This document shows, piece after piece, positions 17,851-28,850 of a stretch of DNA of 48,484 nucleotides. Position numbers and translations under genes: made by a program. Origin of the DNA: Halicephalobus mephisto (lineage: Eukaryota; Nematoda; Chromadorea; Rhabditida; Panagrolaimidae); NCBI GenBank assembly GCA_009193035.1, contig SWDT01000470.1:1-48484 (forward strand). Reading direction: 5' to 3'. Below the pieces are notes generated by a model. The model was not told the origin of the DNA, did no database searches, and worked only from the letters and a program-made list of their open reading frames with translations. How positions within the stretch are numbered: the first letter of the stretch is position 1; each line of letters opens with the position of its first letter.

Positions 17851-18003
17851 GTTACTATCAGCTTCGATCGTTTTGGTCCGGATCGTGATCTCGATCTTTA
17901 TCCTCGATTATTCTACAGTAATCCCCCCTAGTTCCTTCCTTTTTCGCTAACTACGGTGACTTTGAATAATTTTGAAAATTTGCGGACTTTAAATTCCAAT
18001 TGA

Positions 18004-18225
18004 GTCAAATCTCAATCAAGAAGTCAAGCCTCAGAAGCCGCAAGAGGCTCTTTTGGCGAAAAGCAAAGGAGGCAATTGATGATTAAAATTGATTTAACGA
18101 GTCGACGCTTTTTTGGACACAAGCTGTTCCGAAACCAACTTGTTAGCGCAAAAGTTCGGCAAAACGAAGATGAAGCAATTTGTTCTCGTTTTGTTGAGGA
18201 AGCTGCTCAAGATGTGTCCAACTAA
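18004..18225 (+). CDS. Small unassigned ORF
   Basis: A frame open for 73 codons from just after TGA 18001-18003 to TAA 18223-18225. The internal ATG at 18079 would give 48 residues (MIKIDLTSRRFFGHKLFRNQ...). Composition is basic and varied and codons are unlike the nearby repeats. No family, splice site or start context decides it. It is as likely to be unique non-coding DNA. Confidence 0.22.
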   Translation, partial: VKSQSRSQASEAARGSFGEKQRRQLMIKIDLTSRRFFGHKLFRNQLVSAKVRQNEDEAICSRFVEEAAQDVSN

Positions 18226-18320
18226 GAACGTGGATATATGCAAAAGCAGTTAGTGACTGACTTGCAAATTGTCCAAGAAATGCGACAACTCTTTTCGGAA
18301 AATTTTGATGACACAAATTT

Positions 18321-18930
18321 TAGGCCAAATATGAGTTGAAGGGACGAGTTTGGATTTTCCTCGATGACAAGGTTATTTGAAAAATGAGGAATTTGAGAAT
18401 AACTTGGTAGTAAAAAATCACAGAAATCCATCATCTGATCCTGACACGAAAAAAGTAAAAAATAACAAATTCATTAATTATATATGTACGTAACTGATAA
18501 TTTCTTAATTCTCAGAGGAGGAAGTCACTTTGAGTAACCGAAGAGAAATTTTCAAAGGGGGAGGTCACTTTGGTTAACCCGGGGAAAATTCGTTTCAAAA
18601 CCCAAAATTTCTATTACAAGAATTTTTTTTAATTTTAAGCCAAATATGAGTTGAAAAAGACGAGTTTGGATTTTCCTCGATGACAAGGTTATTTGAAAAA
18701 TAAGGAATTTAAGAATAACTTAGTAGTAAAAAATCACAGAAATCCGTCACCTGATCTCGACACGAAAAAAGTAAAAAAATAACAAATTGATTAATTATAT
18801 ATGTACGTAACTGATAATTTCTTAATTCTCAAAGGAGGAAGTCACTTTGAGTAACCAAAGAGAAATTTTCAAAGGGGGAGGTCACTTTGGTTAACCCGGG
18901 AAAAATTCGTTTCGAAGCGTAAATTTGTCA
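18321..18930. repeat. Direct duplication, two units of about 315 bp
   Basis: GCCAAATATGAGTTGAA starts at about 18323 and 18638. The units match almost throughout, including GAGGAAGTCACTTTGAGTAA and GGGGGAGGTCACTTTGGTTA. Few substitutions separate them, so the duplication is recent. Confidence 0.9.
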
Positions 18931-19309
18931 TTATTAAAATTTGTTTTAAATTGTAGGTAAATAGGTGACAAATAATATCATCATATTTTTCGGCACTTTC
19001 GTTCCGGGACCAGCAACTGACGCAAAGGGAATTAAAGAGGAAATTCGGTTTTAAAGCGATTAACTCGAGGAATTAATTAAAAAATGTTTATTAATTGTAA
19101 ATAAAAAATTTAAGTCTTGTTTTAGCAAAAAAAATTTTTGGAAAATTATGTTTGAAAAACAAACAATTTTATTTTTTTTGAATTTTATTAATTCCAAAAA
19201 TACAAAAATAAATTTCAAAAATTTTCAATATTCTCAAATAGAAAATTATTTATTTTTTAATAATCCAAAGTTAATTTTTTTATTTAAAAAAATGTTTAAA
19301 TTTTTAGAT

Positions 19310-19560
19310 TATTTTCAATTTTAAAAAAATATTTAAATTTTAAAAAAATATTTAAATTTTAAAAAATATTTAAATTTTAAAAAAATATTTAAATTTTAAA
19401 AAATATTTAAATTTTAAAAAAATATTTAAATTTTAAAAAATATTTAAGTTTTAAAAAATATTTAAATTTCAAAAAATATTTAAATTTTAAAAAAATATTT
19501 AAATTTCAAAAAATATTTAAATTTTAAAAAATATTTAAATTTAAAAAATATTTAAATTTC
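19310..19560. repeat. Short tandem repeat AAAAAATATTTAAATTTT
   Basis: About fourteen copies of an 18-20-bp unit, alternately in A6 and A7 forms. Confidence 0.9.
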
Positions 19561-19789
19561 AAAAATTTTCCATTTGAGACTCATGGAGCAAATTCCCGAC
19601 TTTTTTAATTTTTATAAAAATTTAATTTTTCTTAAACAAATTTATATATTTTTAGAATCAATACAAGTCGAAAGTAAATCTCTGTATAAAAAATAACACG
19701 AAATAATCTAATTTTTAAAATTGAACTAAAACAAAAATTTTTTGAAATACTTCCGAACGAAAAATATGGTCTTTTAGAGAAAATCTAAA

Positions 19790-20400
19790 TTTAATATTTA
19801 TAAAAAAATTTTAATTTTTATATTATTTTAATTTAGAAAAATATTCTCAAACGAAAAAAAATTAAAAATAAATTTTTTTATATTTATAAAAAATCTTAAT
19901 TTTTAGATTATTTTAATTTAGAAAAATATTTTCCGTTTAGGATCTGTGAAAAAAAATTACGAAATTTATGAAAATATTCTTAAAGAGAAAATAAATCTTT
20001 TTTTCAAAAAAAATTAAAAATAAATTTTTTTATATTTAAAAAAATTTTAATTTAGAAAAATATTTTCCGTTTAGGATCTGTGAAAAAATATTACAAAATT
20101 TATGAAAATATTCTTAAAAAGAAAATAAATCTTTTTTTCAAAAAAATTATAAATAAATTTTTTTATATTTAAAAATAAATCTTAATTTTTAGATTATTTT
20201 AATTTAGAAAAATATTTTCCGTTTAGGATCTGTGAAAAAATATTACGAAATTTATGAAAATATTCTTAAAAAGAAAATAAATCTTTTTTAAAAAAAAAAT
20301 TAAAAATAAATTTTTTTATATTTAAAAATAAATCTTAATTTTTAGATTATTTTAATTTAGAAAAAATATTTTCCGTTCAAGACCTGTAAAAAAGTTAATT
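19790..20400. repeat. Tandem array, four units of about 135-145 bp
   Basis: ATTTTCCGTTTAGGATCTGT and GAAATTTATGAAAATATTCT recur near 19930, 20060, 20215 and 20370. The last unit is diverged (TTCCGTTCAAGACCTGT). Confidence 0.8.
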
Positions 20401-20459
20401 TTTCGAAAAAATTTCAAAAAAAACAATTTTTTTCTAAAAAAATCCAAAATTAACGTTTT

Positions 20460-20875
20460 TATTTAACTTGGAATTTCCATCCAAAATCCATTTCATTATT
20501 TTTGATCGGAATTAATTCTTGCGTCGAAGACATTACTATATGTTCTGCTTAGAGATTATCAATTAACGAAATCCGATGACGGAGACAAGTGGACATAAGC
20601 CTTGGTGGGTTCATCCAGGCTCTAATCCTCTTTTTTCGAAAATTATTCATCCAGGACACAGGTCAAAAAAGATTAACGAAAATTTTCAATAAACAATTAA
20701 ATAATTTTACGAAGAAAAAATAAAAAAATAATTTTCAGAATAAACGTGGCAATTAGCTTTGTCATTTTTCAATGGTCGTTAATTAAAAAAATAATCAAGG
20801 GTTGAAAGTTGAGTGATTCGCGAAAAAAATAATTAATTTTTTTTTGAAAATGAGTAAAATTTGACGTTTTAGTCC
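20460..20875. other. Unique spacer upstream of the small secreted ORF
   Basis: Ordinary composition in 20460-20660, then AT-rich. A minus-strand gene is not supported. It could hold the promoter of the ORF at 20876. Confidence 0.35.
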
Positions 20876-21075
20876 ATGGGAAAAGATCAATTAATTTCAT
20901 CGAGGATTTTTTTCCTCATTTTCGTCTTTTTACTGCATTGTGGAAGATCAGTTTTAGCACAATATCATACGGTAGAAAAAACACCGAAACTAGTCAGTTA
21001 AATTTACAATTTTAACTGCAGATAAGTTTCAATACGATTCCCATTTCGGTGATCGAGGCTTGTGATAAACTGTGA
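20876..21075 (+). CDS. Candidate small secreted peptide with signal sequence
   Basis: An acceptor-like ACGTTTTAG at 20863-20872 lies just before ATG 20876, as for spliced-leader addition. The start reads MGKDQLISSR, then a hydrophobic core IFFLIFVFLLHCG and a plausible signal-peptidase site SVLA/Q. Read through, it stops at 20999-21001 (41 residues). Alternatively a 50-bp intron, typical of nematodes (20972-21021, GTAGAA...CTGCAG), joins phase 0 to ISFNTIPISVIEACDKL ending at 21073-21075 (49 residues). Either way this is a tiny secreted or neuropeptide-like product. The donor is weak, and no family was recognised. Confidence 0.35.
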
Positions 21076-21153
21076 CTTAAGGGTTGATGTAGTTATTGGC
21101 TTGTTTTGTGAGATTTCTTCCTTGGGTTGATTCCTTATCTAAGAAGGCCTCGA

Positions 21154-21225
21154 GTTCCGACCAGGAACCGAACCTGTGTCTTGTAACTTTACAGCCACGT
21201 GCGCTGACTACTGCACTACCGAAAC
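21154..21225 (-). tRNA. tRNA-like sequence with GTA anticodon position, probably pseudogene or SINE head
   Basis: The acceptor arms GTTTCGG and TCGGAAC pair over 7 positions with G-T wobbles. The D-stem GTGC/GCGC, a CTGTAAA anticodon-type loop and a T-arm CAGG/CCTG with loop TTCGGTT are all present. The anticodon stem is poor (mostly wobbles, loop one base short), arguing against a working tRNA-Tyr. A second, weaker copy lies 60 bp away in the same orientation. Confidence 0.4.
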
Positions 21226-21282
21226 CAAAGAGAGTAATTCAATTCCAATAAAGTCAATTAATCCCAACTTTGTCCTTGAATG

Positions 21283-21358
21283 CCCAATCTGGAACTGAAT
21301 CCAAGTCCCTCAGGTCCATATTTTACAGTCACGCGTACGGACTACTGCACTACCGAAG
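21283..21358 (-). tRNA. Second tRNA-like copy, degenerate
   Basis: Shares CTTCGGTAGTGCAGTAGT and an ACTGTAAAAT anticodon region with the copy at 21154-21225, but the acceptor stem no longer pairs. It is probably a decayed duplicate. Confidence 0.35.
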
Positions 21359-21539
21359 ATTAATTAATTCCACTCAGGATAATTAGATTAATTCCAAAAA
21401 CAAGAAATTTTAATTTTAAAAATGAAAAAGGTGGTTTTTGGATTTTTCGTCAAGAAAAAAAACTTGATAAATTATGGTAAAAAACTAGTAATGACTGTTA
21501 TGAAGTTTTCTCGACACGAATTTTCGAAATTTGAAAGTT

Positions 21540-22130
21540 TTGATATTTTTTAGAAATGTTAATCCATTTTTAAATGTTTTGGAAGTTTTAGACAGATTAT
21601 GGAAGGTTTAAGAGATTGTGGAAAAAACAGAAAAAATTGTGAGAGATTCTAGAAGGCCCCAGAAGCTTCCACAAGATCCTAGGAAAATGTTAGAAATCTT
21701 TGAAGAATTCTGAAAAGTTATAAAAACTTTTTAGAGAATTCAGAAGTCTCTGGAGGATTCTAGAAAATTTCTACAACCTTCGGTAAGATCCTAGAAAGTT
21801 TTAGGAACTTTTATAAGATTCTAAGAAGGTACTAGGAATTTTCTAAAAGATCTAAAGAAAATTTTAGAAAACTTAGAAAAAGTTTTAGAAATTTTATAAT
21901 CTTTTCAGAATTCTTCTAAGATTCTAGAAAGTTCCAGAAACTTATATAAGATTCTAAGAAGGTACTAGGAATTTTCTACAATATTCTAGAAACATTCCAG
22001 AAGTCTCCAAAGGATTCTGAGAAAATTGCATGAAGTTTTTAGAAAATTTAGAAGCTTTTAGAAAATTTAAAAAATTTCTAAATTTTATGACTTTTTAGAA
22101 ATTATAGTTTTATTACAAAACTTTTCTTCT
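21540..22130. repeat. Degenerate short-period array of TTCTAGAA/GTTCCAGAA words
   Basis: AGATTCTAGAAAGTTCCAGA and AAGGTACTAGGAATTTTCTA-like phrases recur irregularly every 25-60 bp. No open frame or gene is supported. Confidence 0.65.
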
Positions 22131-22309
22131 ACAATAATCTCGACACGAATTTCCATATTTCTTCAAAGTTCTAAAATCTTCTTGATTCAGATGCTACTTC
22201 AAAAATCACTTTTTTAAATTTAAAAATAAATGTTTTTCGAAATTTTCTTGACACAAATTTCCAGAATCCTAGTTTGAAGATATTCATCCTCAAAGTCCTC
22301 CAGATTCTG

Positions 22310-22610
22310 AAATTTTAATTTTAAAAAAAATATTTTTAAAATTTTTTATGGAATTTTAACTTTTAAAAAAATATTTTTTTTAATGAAATTTTAATTTTTA
22401 AAAAAATATTTTTAAAATTTTTTATGGAATTTTAACTTTTAAAAAAATATTTTTTATCAAATTTTAATTTTTAAAAAAAGTATTTTTGAAATTTTTTATG
22501 GAATTTTAATTTTTAAAAAAATATTTTTTATCAAATTTTGATTAAAAAAAAAGTATTTTTTAAGATTTTTTATGGAATTTTAATTTTTAAAAAAATATTT
22601 TTTGAATTTT
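22310..22610. repeat. Tandem array, unit about 60 bp
   Basis: TTTTATGGAATTTTAA followed by TTTTTAAAAAAATATTTTT repeats about five times, alternating with a shorter ATCAAATTTTAA unit. Confidence 0.8.
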
Positions 22611-22950
22611 TTGGCCAGATTGAGTTAAAGCTGCAAATTTCACTTTTTGACAAAAGTGAAATAAGGCAAAGAGCAGGAGGCGGCCATTAATGGAGCAAGA
22701 GTCCGTCTAACTAATATAATCAAATTAATTAACAGCAAAACCGTCAAAGACTGCGGCCTTACTTTGGCCGGGAGCGCGAGACTTGGGGGAAACCCGAATT
22801 TTGAACAAGTTACTAATTTTTTGATTTTATGAAATGAGTTCGAAAAAGGTTAATTGACATGGGAACTCTGGGGAACTTGAATAAGAATAAATTTGGAGGT
22901 TTTAAGTTTTAATTTTTTTCAGAAATTTTCAGGTTTAAAAAATCGAAGAT
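22611..22950. other. Unique spacer, no gene seen
   Basis: Contains CGGGAGCGCGAGACTTGGGG near 22770, among the most GC-rich patches in the intergenic region. No exon is supported. Confidence 0.35.
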
Positions 22951-22959
22951 CTAACACAA

Positions 22960-23900
22960 TTTAAATTTTCGTTTTAGGACACTTGGATCCATTTTCGTAA
23001 AAAATAATTAAAAATTTGGAATTTAATGAAAGAAATTTTTTTAAAATATCAAAAATACAGTAAAAATTTAAACATTATCTTCGATATTTTTAAAATAATC
23101 GCGACAGGACCAAACTGATTTAAAAACATTATGGTAATTTTTATAAATTTAATATAATTTTTATTTTTTTAAAAAAATCAAACTTATTTTCATAAGAATT
23201 TAAAATACAGTAAAACTCCGAAGAAAGTTATTTTCAATGTTTTAAAAATAATCGTGACAGGACTCAATTGATTTAAGAACATTATGGTAATTATTATAAA
23301 CTTAAAATTATTTTTATTTTTGTTTTAAAAAATCAAACTTATTTTTATAAGAATTTAAAATACAGTAAAACTTCGAAGAAAGTTATTTTCGATATTTTTA
23401 AAATAATCGTGACAGGACTCAATTGATTTAAGAACATTATGGTAATTATTATAAACTTAATATAATCCTCATTTTTTTTGAAACATTAAATTCAGTTTTA
23501 TAAGAATTTAAAATACAGTAAAACTTCGAAGAAAGTTATTTCCGATGTTTTTCAGGCAATCGTGACAGGACCAAACTGATTTAAAAACATATTAATTTTT
23601 ATAAACTTAATATAATCCTCATTTTTTTTGAAAATCAAACTTATTTTCGTAAAAAGTAATTTTTAAAAATATCAAAAATACAATAAAAATTTAAAAATTA
23701 TTTCCGATGTTTTTCAGACAATCGTGACAAGACTCAATTGATTTATACAAATTACGGTAATTTCTTTATCGACTTAATGTAACTTATGTTTTTCTTTCAA
23801 GACACTAAAATCCATTCCCATGGCAAATAATTAAAAAATAACACAACTACAGTAGGAAAAAAATTCAAAAAAATAATTTTTTTAATCATTCGTGTCAGGA
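22960..23900. repeat. Tandem array, about six units of 145-170 bp
   Basis: AATCGTGACAGGAC(C/T) with CAA(C/T)TGATTTAA follows each AAAATACAGTAAAACTTCGA. Copies fall near 23100, 23250, 23405, 23560 and 23720, with a variant TTCGTGTCAGGACCCAATTG at 23890. Confidence 0.85.
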
Positions 23901-24189
23901 CCCAATTGACTCGTGAACATTAAAATTATTTTTTTAATATTTTTAAAATAATTTTTTTATTATTTTTAAAATTAATTTTTTAATATTTTTAAAAGTATTT
24001 TTTTTATTATTTTTAAAATAATTTATATTTTCGTTTTTTAATATTTGAATTTAATTTTATAAAAAATTTAAAAATTATTAAAAATACAGTAAGACTAAAA
24101 TTCTTAAAATTTAAAATTTCTTAAATTTTTAGATTTTTAAAATCTCTTAAATTTTTAGTTTTTAGATTTTTTAGATTTCTTAAATTTTT

Positions 24190-25190
24190 CAATTTTTATT
24201 TTAGATTCAACTTCGAACAAGATTTGAAGTGAATAAACAATCTGGCCACCACAGGTTAAATGATCCAGAAACCTCGAATAGCTATTTCTTTCTAGAAATC
24301 GCGGTTAGACAATGCTCGTTTTTTAATCAGGGAGGAAATGCAGTAGTCAATTTTCCAAGACTTCAATTTTGGTCATAAATCATGAACAATCATCCTATTT
24401 TTAAAAAATTATAAAAATCAGAAAAATTTAAAAAATAAAAATTAGAAAAATTAGAAAACTAAAAATTATAAAATTATGAATATTATGAAAATTAGAAAAA
24501 TTAGAAGAAGAAAATGCAAAATTTTCTCGACACAAATTTCTAGAATCTACTAGAGGAATTTCAGAACTTAATTCTGGATTCAAAAAAAGATTTAAAAATT
24601 CTAAAACGTTCTAGAAGCTTCTATGAGATTCTGGAAGGTTTCTGAAAATTCGACGAAATGGTCAAAAATTTTTTAAATCTTTTAATAAATTTTTAGGAAC
24701 TTTCAAAAATGTTTGTAAAATTCTGGAGAATTTAAACAGATCATACAAGATGTTAGAAGGTTCTAGAGATAGTTACGAAACTCTAAAAGTTTCTGGAAAA
24801 TTTTATACTTTTAAAAATCTCGAAAATTTTTAGCAATTTCTGGGAGATTTTAGAATTTTGGACGAAATATTGAATAATTTTAAAAGTTCTAATAAAATTC
24901 TGAAAAATTTCTTATTTATAAAGTTATAAAACTTCAAAAAATTTCGTCACCTTTAAAAATTTCGGAAATTTTCATTAATTTTTAAAAACTCTAAAATTTT
25001 GTACGAAATATTGAATAATTTTAAAAGTTCTAGTAAAATTCTGAAAAATCTCTTATTTATAAAGTTATAAAACTTCAAAAAACTTCATCACTTTTAAAAA
25101 TTTCGAAAATTTTCATTAATTTTTAAAAACTCTAAAATTTTGGAAGAAATTCTAACAAATTAAAAAACGAGGTTGTGGTTTATGAAGCTC
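24190..25190. other. Unique patch then AT-rich degenerate repeats
   Basis: 24190-24380 is unique with no exon. 24390-24530 is low complexity. 24530-25150 is a decayed TTCTAGAAG/TTCTGAAAAATT array with a repeated ACTCTAAAATTTTG(G/T)A(A/C)GAA segment (about 24850 and 24985). Confidence 0.55.
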
Positions 25191-25199
25191 GGAATGTAA

Positions 25200-25606
25200 T
25201 TAAACCATCAATCAGGGAAATTAAAAAACTCTGATTTTTTGTGGATTTCAAAGTTAGGTTTTCATTTTGGAAAAAGGAAAATAGTTTTCCTTATTTGGAT
25301 TAATTGAGTTGTGGAGAAGTCGGACTGCCTTCAATTGGCCGCGAATTAACGAGGAAAGCAGAGTTATCGGATTCGGACTCCTCAAATTCAGTTCATTGGA
25401 CTAATAGCCTCAGGGAACTTGAACTTTTTCAATTAATCGGTCCCAGAAAGAAAAGGGATCATTATACACCTTGCTTCCGGCAACAACCCCCAATTGAGGA
25501 AAATAAATGGACCCTTTCCTGGAGGCCGATTCCGGTCCCGATTTGGTCATTTCGAATTTTCCAAATTTTCACAAAAACTGACCTTCGGGGAAATTTTCGA
25601 AAATAA
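25200..25606. other. Unassigned island open on both strands
   Basis: The plus strand is open from 25304 to 25606 (100 codons, starting at TTG, no in-frame ATG early). The minus strand has an ATG-started 46-residue frame, 25550 to 25410 (MTKSGPESASRKGSIYFPQL...). Both look more protein-like than the surrounding repeats, but only one at most can be real. No splice signals or family decide it. Confidence 0.2.
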
Positions 25607-26330
25607 AAATTTCAAATTTAAATCAATTTCATTTTTTTTAATTTTTAAATTCCAATTTTTTAAAAATTTCAAATTTAGATCAGTTCCATTTTTTTAATTT
25701 TTAAATTCCAACTTTTTAAAAATTTCAAATTTAAATCAACTCCATTTTTTTAATTTTTAAATTTCGATTTTTTAAAAATTTTAAATTTAAATCAGTTCCA
25801 TTTTTTTTAATTTTTAAATTTCGATTTTTTTTTATTTTTTAAATTTTGAATTTAAATCAGTTCGAAATTTATTTTAAAGTTAAATAAAAATTTAATTTAA
25901 AACTGATTTAAAATTATTTTGAAAATTATATTCGAAATTGGGTAAAAAATTAATTTTAAAACTAAATCGAAATTTATTCAAAATTGTATTCAAAAATTAA
26001 TTCGAAAATTTCATTCAAAAATTAATTCAAAATTCGATTTTTAAATTTATTAAAGATTTTATTTAAAAATTAATTCAAAAATTAAATAAAAATTTGATTC
26101 CGAAGTTTATTAAAGATTTTATTTAAAAATTAATTCAAAAATTAAATAAAAATTCGATTTTTAAATTTATTAAAGATTTTATTCAAAAATCAATTCAAAA
26201 ATTAAATAGAAATTTGATTCCGAAGTTTATTAAAGATCTTATTCAAAAATCAATTCAAAAATTAAATAAAAATTCGATTTTTAAATTTATTAAAGATTTT
26301 ATTCAAAAATCAATTCGAAATTTTTAAAAT
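25607..26330. repeat. Two adjoining AT-rich tandem arrays
   Basis: 25610-25870 has about four units of 60 bp with AAATTTAAATCAGTTCCATT. 25870-26330 has units of about 60 bp (120 bp higher order) with TTTATTAAAGATTTTATT and AAAAATCAATTCAAAAATTA. Confidence 0.8.
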
Positions 26331-26800
26331 TCGATTTTCGAACAAGTTCAACATTGCCAATTCTGATAGATTGTCGGAATAATTTCAGTTTTGTTTCAGT
26401 TGGGAGTAATTGGATAGGTCCTTAATTAATATTTACCTACACGAGCGGAGAAAGCCCGGAAGTCGACAAGTCCAGCTTGAGTTTCATTTATCAAGTTGAC
26501 TTAAGGATTAGACTGTATCCAATTAATTTCATCTCGGAGTAATTAACCTTTTTCCCCTTGAGACTTTTTTCAAAATTCAAAAATTAGAAATTTTTTGACC
26601 AAAGATGCAAAATGAAAGGTCTTATGAAATATGAAATTAACTCACATCATTAAAACTTTGAAAATTAAAAAAAACATTGATTTTTAAATATTAGTAAAAA
26701 TGATGGAAAAATTTTAAAGAAAAATATCAATTTCCATCATAAAGATTTTCAAAATCACAGCGAATTTTATTTTTTTTTTAAGCAAAAATGAAAAATTTCG
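26331..26800. other. Unique spacer, no gene assigned
   Basis: 26400-26550 has ordinary composition and short open frames on both strands (for example TYTSGESPEVDKSSLSFIYQ on plus), without splice sites. 26560-26800 is AT-rich. Confidence 0.35.
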
Positions 26801-27110
26801 CGTTAAAAGTCGGTTAAAAAATATAAACAAATTTTCACTACGAAAGTGTTAAAAATCAAAGCGAATTCGCTTATTTTAAGTGAAAGTGAAAATTTCACGT
26901 TAAAAATCGCTTAAAATTGAAATCAACCTTTGTCGTAAAAATGTTAAAAATCAAAGCGAATTCGCTTATTTTAAGCGAAATTTCTCACTTTTGCGTTAAA
27001 AATCCCATAAATTGAAATCAATCTTCGTCATAAAAATGTTAAAAATAAAAGCGAATTTGCTTATTTTAAACAAAAGCGAAAAATTTCGCGTTAACAACAG
27101 CTTTACAGTA
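26800..27110. repeat. Tandem array, about four units of 85 bp with GCGAATTCGC palindrome
   Basis: AAAGCGAATTCGCTTATTTT preceded by AAAATGTTAAAAATC and followed by a GCGAAA or GTGAAA segment recurs near 26855, 26945 and 27045. The core is a palindrome containing an EcoRI-type GAATTC site. Confidence 0.8.
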
Positions 27111-27840
27111 ATATGAAATTGATAATAATTTAAAATAAAATTAGTTCGATTTAAATTCAAATTCCAGATTTCCAAAAATTTTAAAATTTCCTAATTTAGA
27201 AAAAAATTAATTTTAAAATTTTAGTTTTTGAATAAAATAAATTTTTTAAATTTAAATAAAATAAGTTTTAAAATTTTAAATTTCAAATAAAATAAATTTT
27301 TTAAATTTTCAAAGTTATTTCGAAATATATTTAACATCAAAAACTTTCGGATTCCCTTTATTTTCTTCCGCTATTAGACACTTGTTTACTTCGCAGTAAA
27401 TCCATCTTAGAAAACTACATGGATCAAATTTAAGACAAAATTGAATTACGTGAAAATTTTAAAAAATGATTAAAATTTTTTATTAATTTTAAAAAATGAT
27501 TAAAATTTTTTATAAATTTTTATAAATTTAAAAAAATGATTAAAATGTTTATTAATTTTTATAAATTTAAAAAAATCATTAAAATGTTTATAAATTTAAA
27601 AAAATCATTAAAATTTTTATAAATTTTAAAAAATGTTTATTAATTTTTATAAATTTTAAAAAATGATTAAAATGTTTATAAATTTTAAAAAATCATTAAA
27701 ATGTTTATTAATTTTTATAAATTTAAAAAAATCATTAAAATTTTTATAAATTTTAAAAAATGGTTAAAATTTTCATTAATTTTAAAAAATCATTAAAATT
27801 TTCATTAATTTTTATAAATTTTTATAAATTTCCGTTTTTG
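27110..27840. repeat. AT-rich DNA and ATTAAAATTTTTATAAATTT array
   Basis: 27120-27400 is AT-rich spacer. 27440-27840 repeats AAAAAATGATTAAAATTTTT and TTTATAAATTT phrases of 30-45 bp. Confidence 0.75.
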
Positions 27841-27877
27841 GACAATTCGAATCCGGACGGCTGAAGCTGGCGCAATT

Positions 27878-28033
27878 ATGCAACAGGACGTGGATCCAGA
27901 AAGGTGGATTAGAGAAATTGCGGCTTTCAAAAATATTAAAAATTCAAAAATTAATTTCCATTGTGGTCCAAAAACTGACGGCGTTTTTGAATTTGAAAAT
28001 ATATTTTTCTCGGAAAAATTTGAAATTGTTTAA
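27878..28033 (+). CDS. Small unassigned ORF, 51 residues
   Basis: ATG 27878 to TAA 28031-28033, MQQDVDPERWIREIAAFKNI..., in a small unique island (27830-28110). The frame is also open upstream of the ATG to about 27820. Composition is protein-like, but no family, promoter or splice signal supports it. Confidence 0.22.
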   Translation: MQQDVDPERWIREIAAFKNIKNSKINFHCGPKTDGVFEFENIFFSEKFEIV

Positions 28034-28229
28034 AAAATAACAATTTATTAAATGCGAATTATTTGGAGATTCTGAAGTCGATTACTGTAATTTCGCATCG
28101 ATCCACTGAAGTCGGATTTTGAAAATAAATTTCAATTACAGTAATCGTTGAAAAAATAGAAAAAAATAAAAATAATAATTTATGATAAATTTAAAAATTT
28201 ATTTTTTTGTAATTTTTTGAACATTACAG

Positions 28230-28850
28230 TAATCAGTGCTTTGGTTCATTAAAGTTGGAAATCAGGATTCGAAGTTGAAATTTGGATTTTTCGTGTTAAA
28301 ACACAACTTTTGAATTATTTTTGGCTTAGAAGAATCTAGCTAAATTTTAACTATCAATTTAGATGAAGCAGATTTTTGAAATAAAAAACTACAGATGTTT
28401 CTTAACACGAAAAATTAGAATTTCGAATTTTGATTTTGACAATACGAGACATTGTGGTCCGTGTTATCAAAGTTGGAAATCAGGATTCGAAGTTGAAATT
28501 TGGATTTTTCGTGTTAAGACACAACTTATGACTTATTTTTGTATTGGAAGAATCTAGCTAAATTTTAACTATCAATTTAGATGAAGCAGATTTTTGGAAT
28601 AGAAAAATCCATGAATGTGTCTTAACACGAAAAATTAGAATTTTGATCTCGGATTTTAAGTTTTGATTTTGACAATACGAGACACTGTGGTCCGTGTTAT
28701 CAAAATCAAAACTTAAAATTCGAGGTTGAAATTTGGATTTTTCGTGTTAAGACAACTTATGACTTATTTTTGTATTGGAAGAATCTAGCTAAATTTTAAC
28801 CATCAATTTAGATGAAATGGATTTTTTAAATATTTGAAAAAATACAAAAA
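28230..28850. repeat. Tandem array, three units of 215-235 bp, each a potential hairpin
   Basis: TCTAGCTAAATTTTAAC is found at about 28334, 28552 and 28786. Units contain GGATTTTTCGTGTTAAGACA and, in two of them, TTTTGATTTTGACAATACGA facing an inverted CCGTGTTATCAAA arm. Confidence 0.8.
28648..28724. repeat. Long near-perfect hairpin, 32-nt arms and 13-nt loop
   Basis: The arms at 28648-28679 and 28693-28724 are complementary at 29 of 32 positions. Two of the three exceptions would be G-U pairs in plus-strand RNA. The loop is AGACACTGTGGTC. The neighbouring unit (around 28405-28500) has a shorter, less perfect version. Confidence 0.75.

Noticed and set aside
25304..25606. 100-codon plus ORF as a confident gene
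   Set aside because: No in-frame early ATG, no splice sites, and an equally good minus-strand frame; kept only as an unassigned island.
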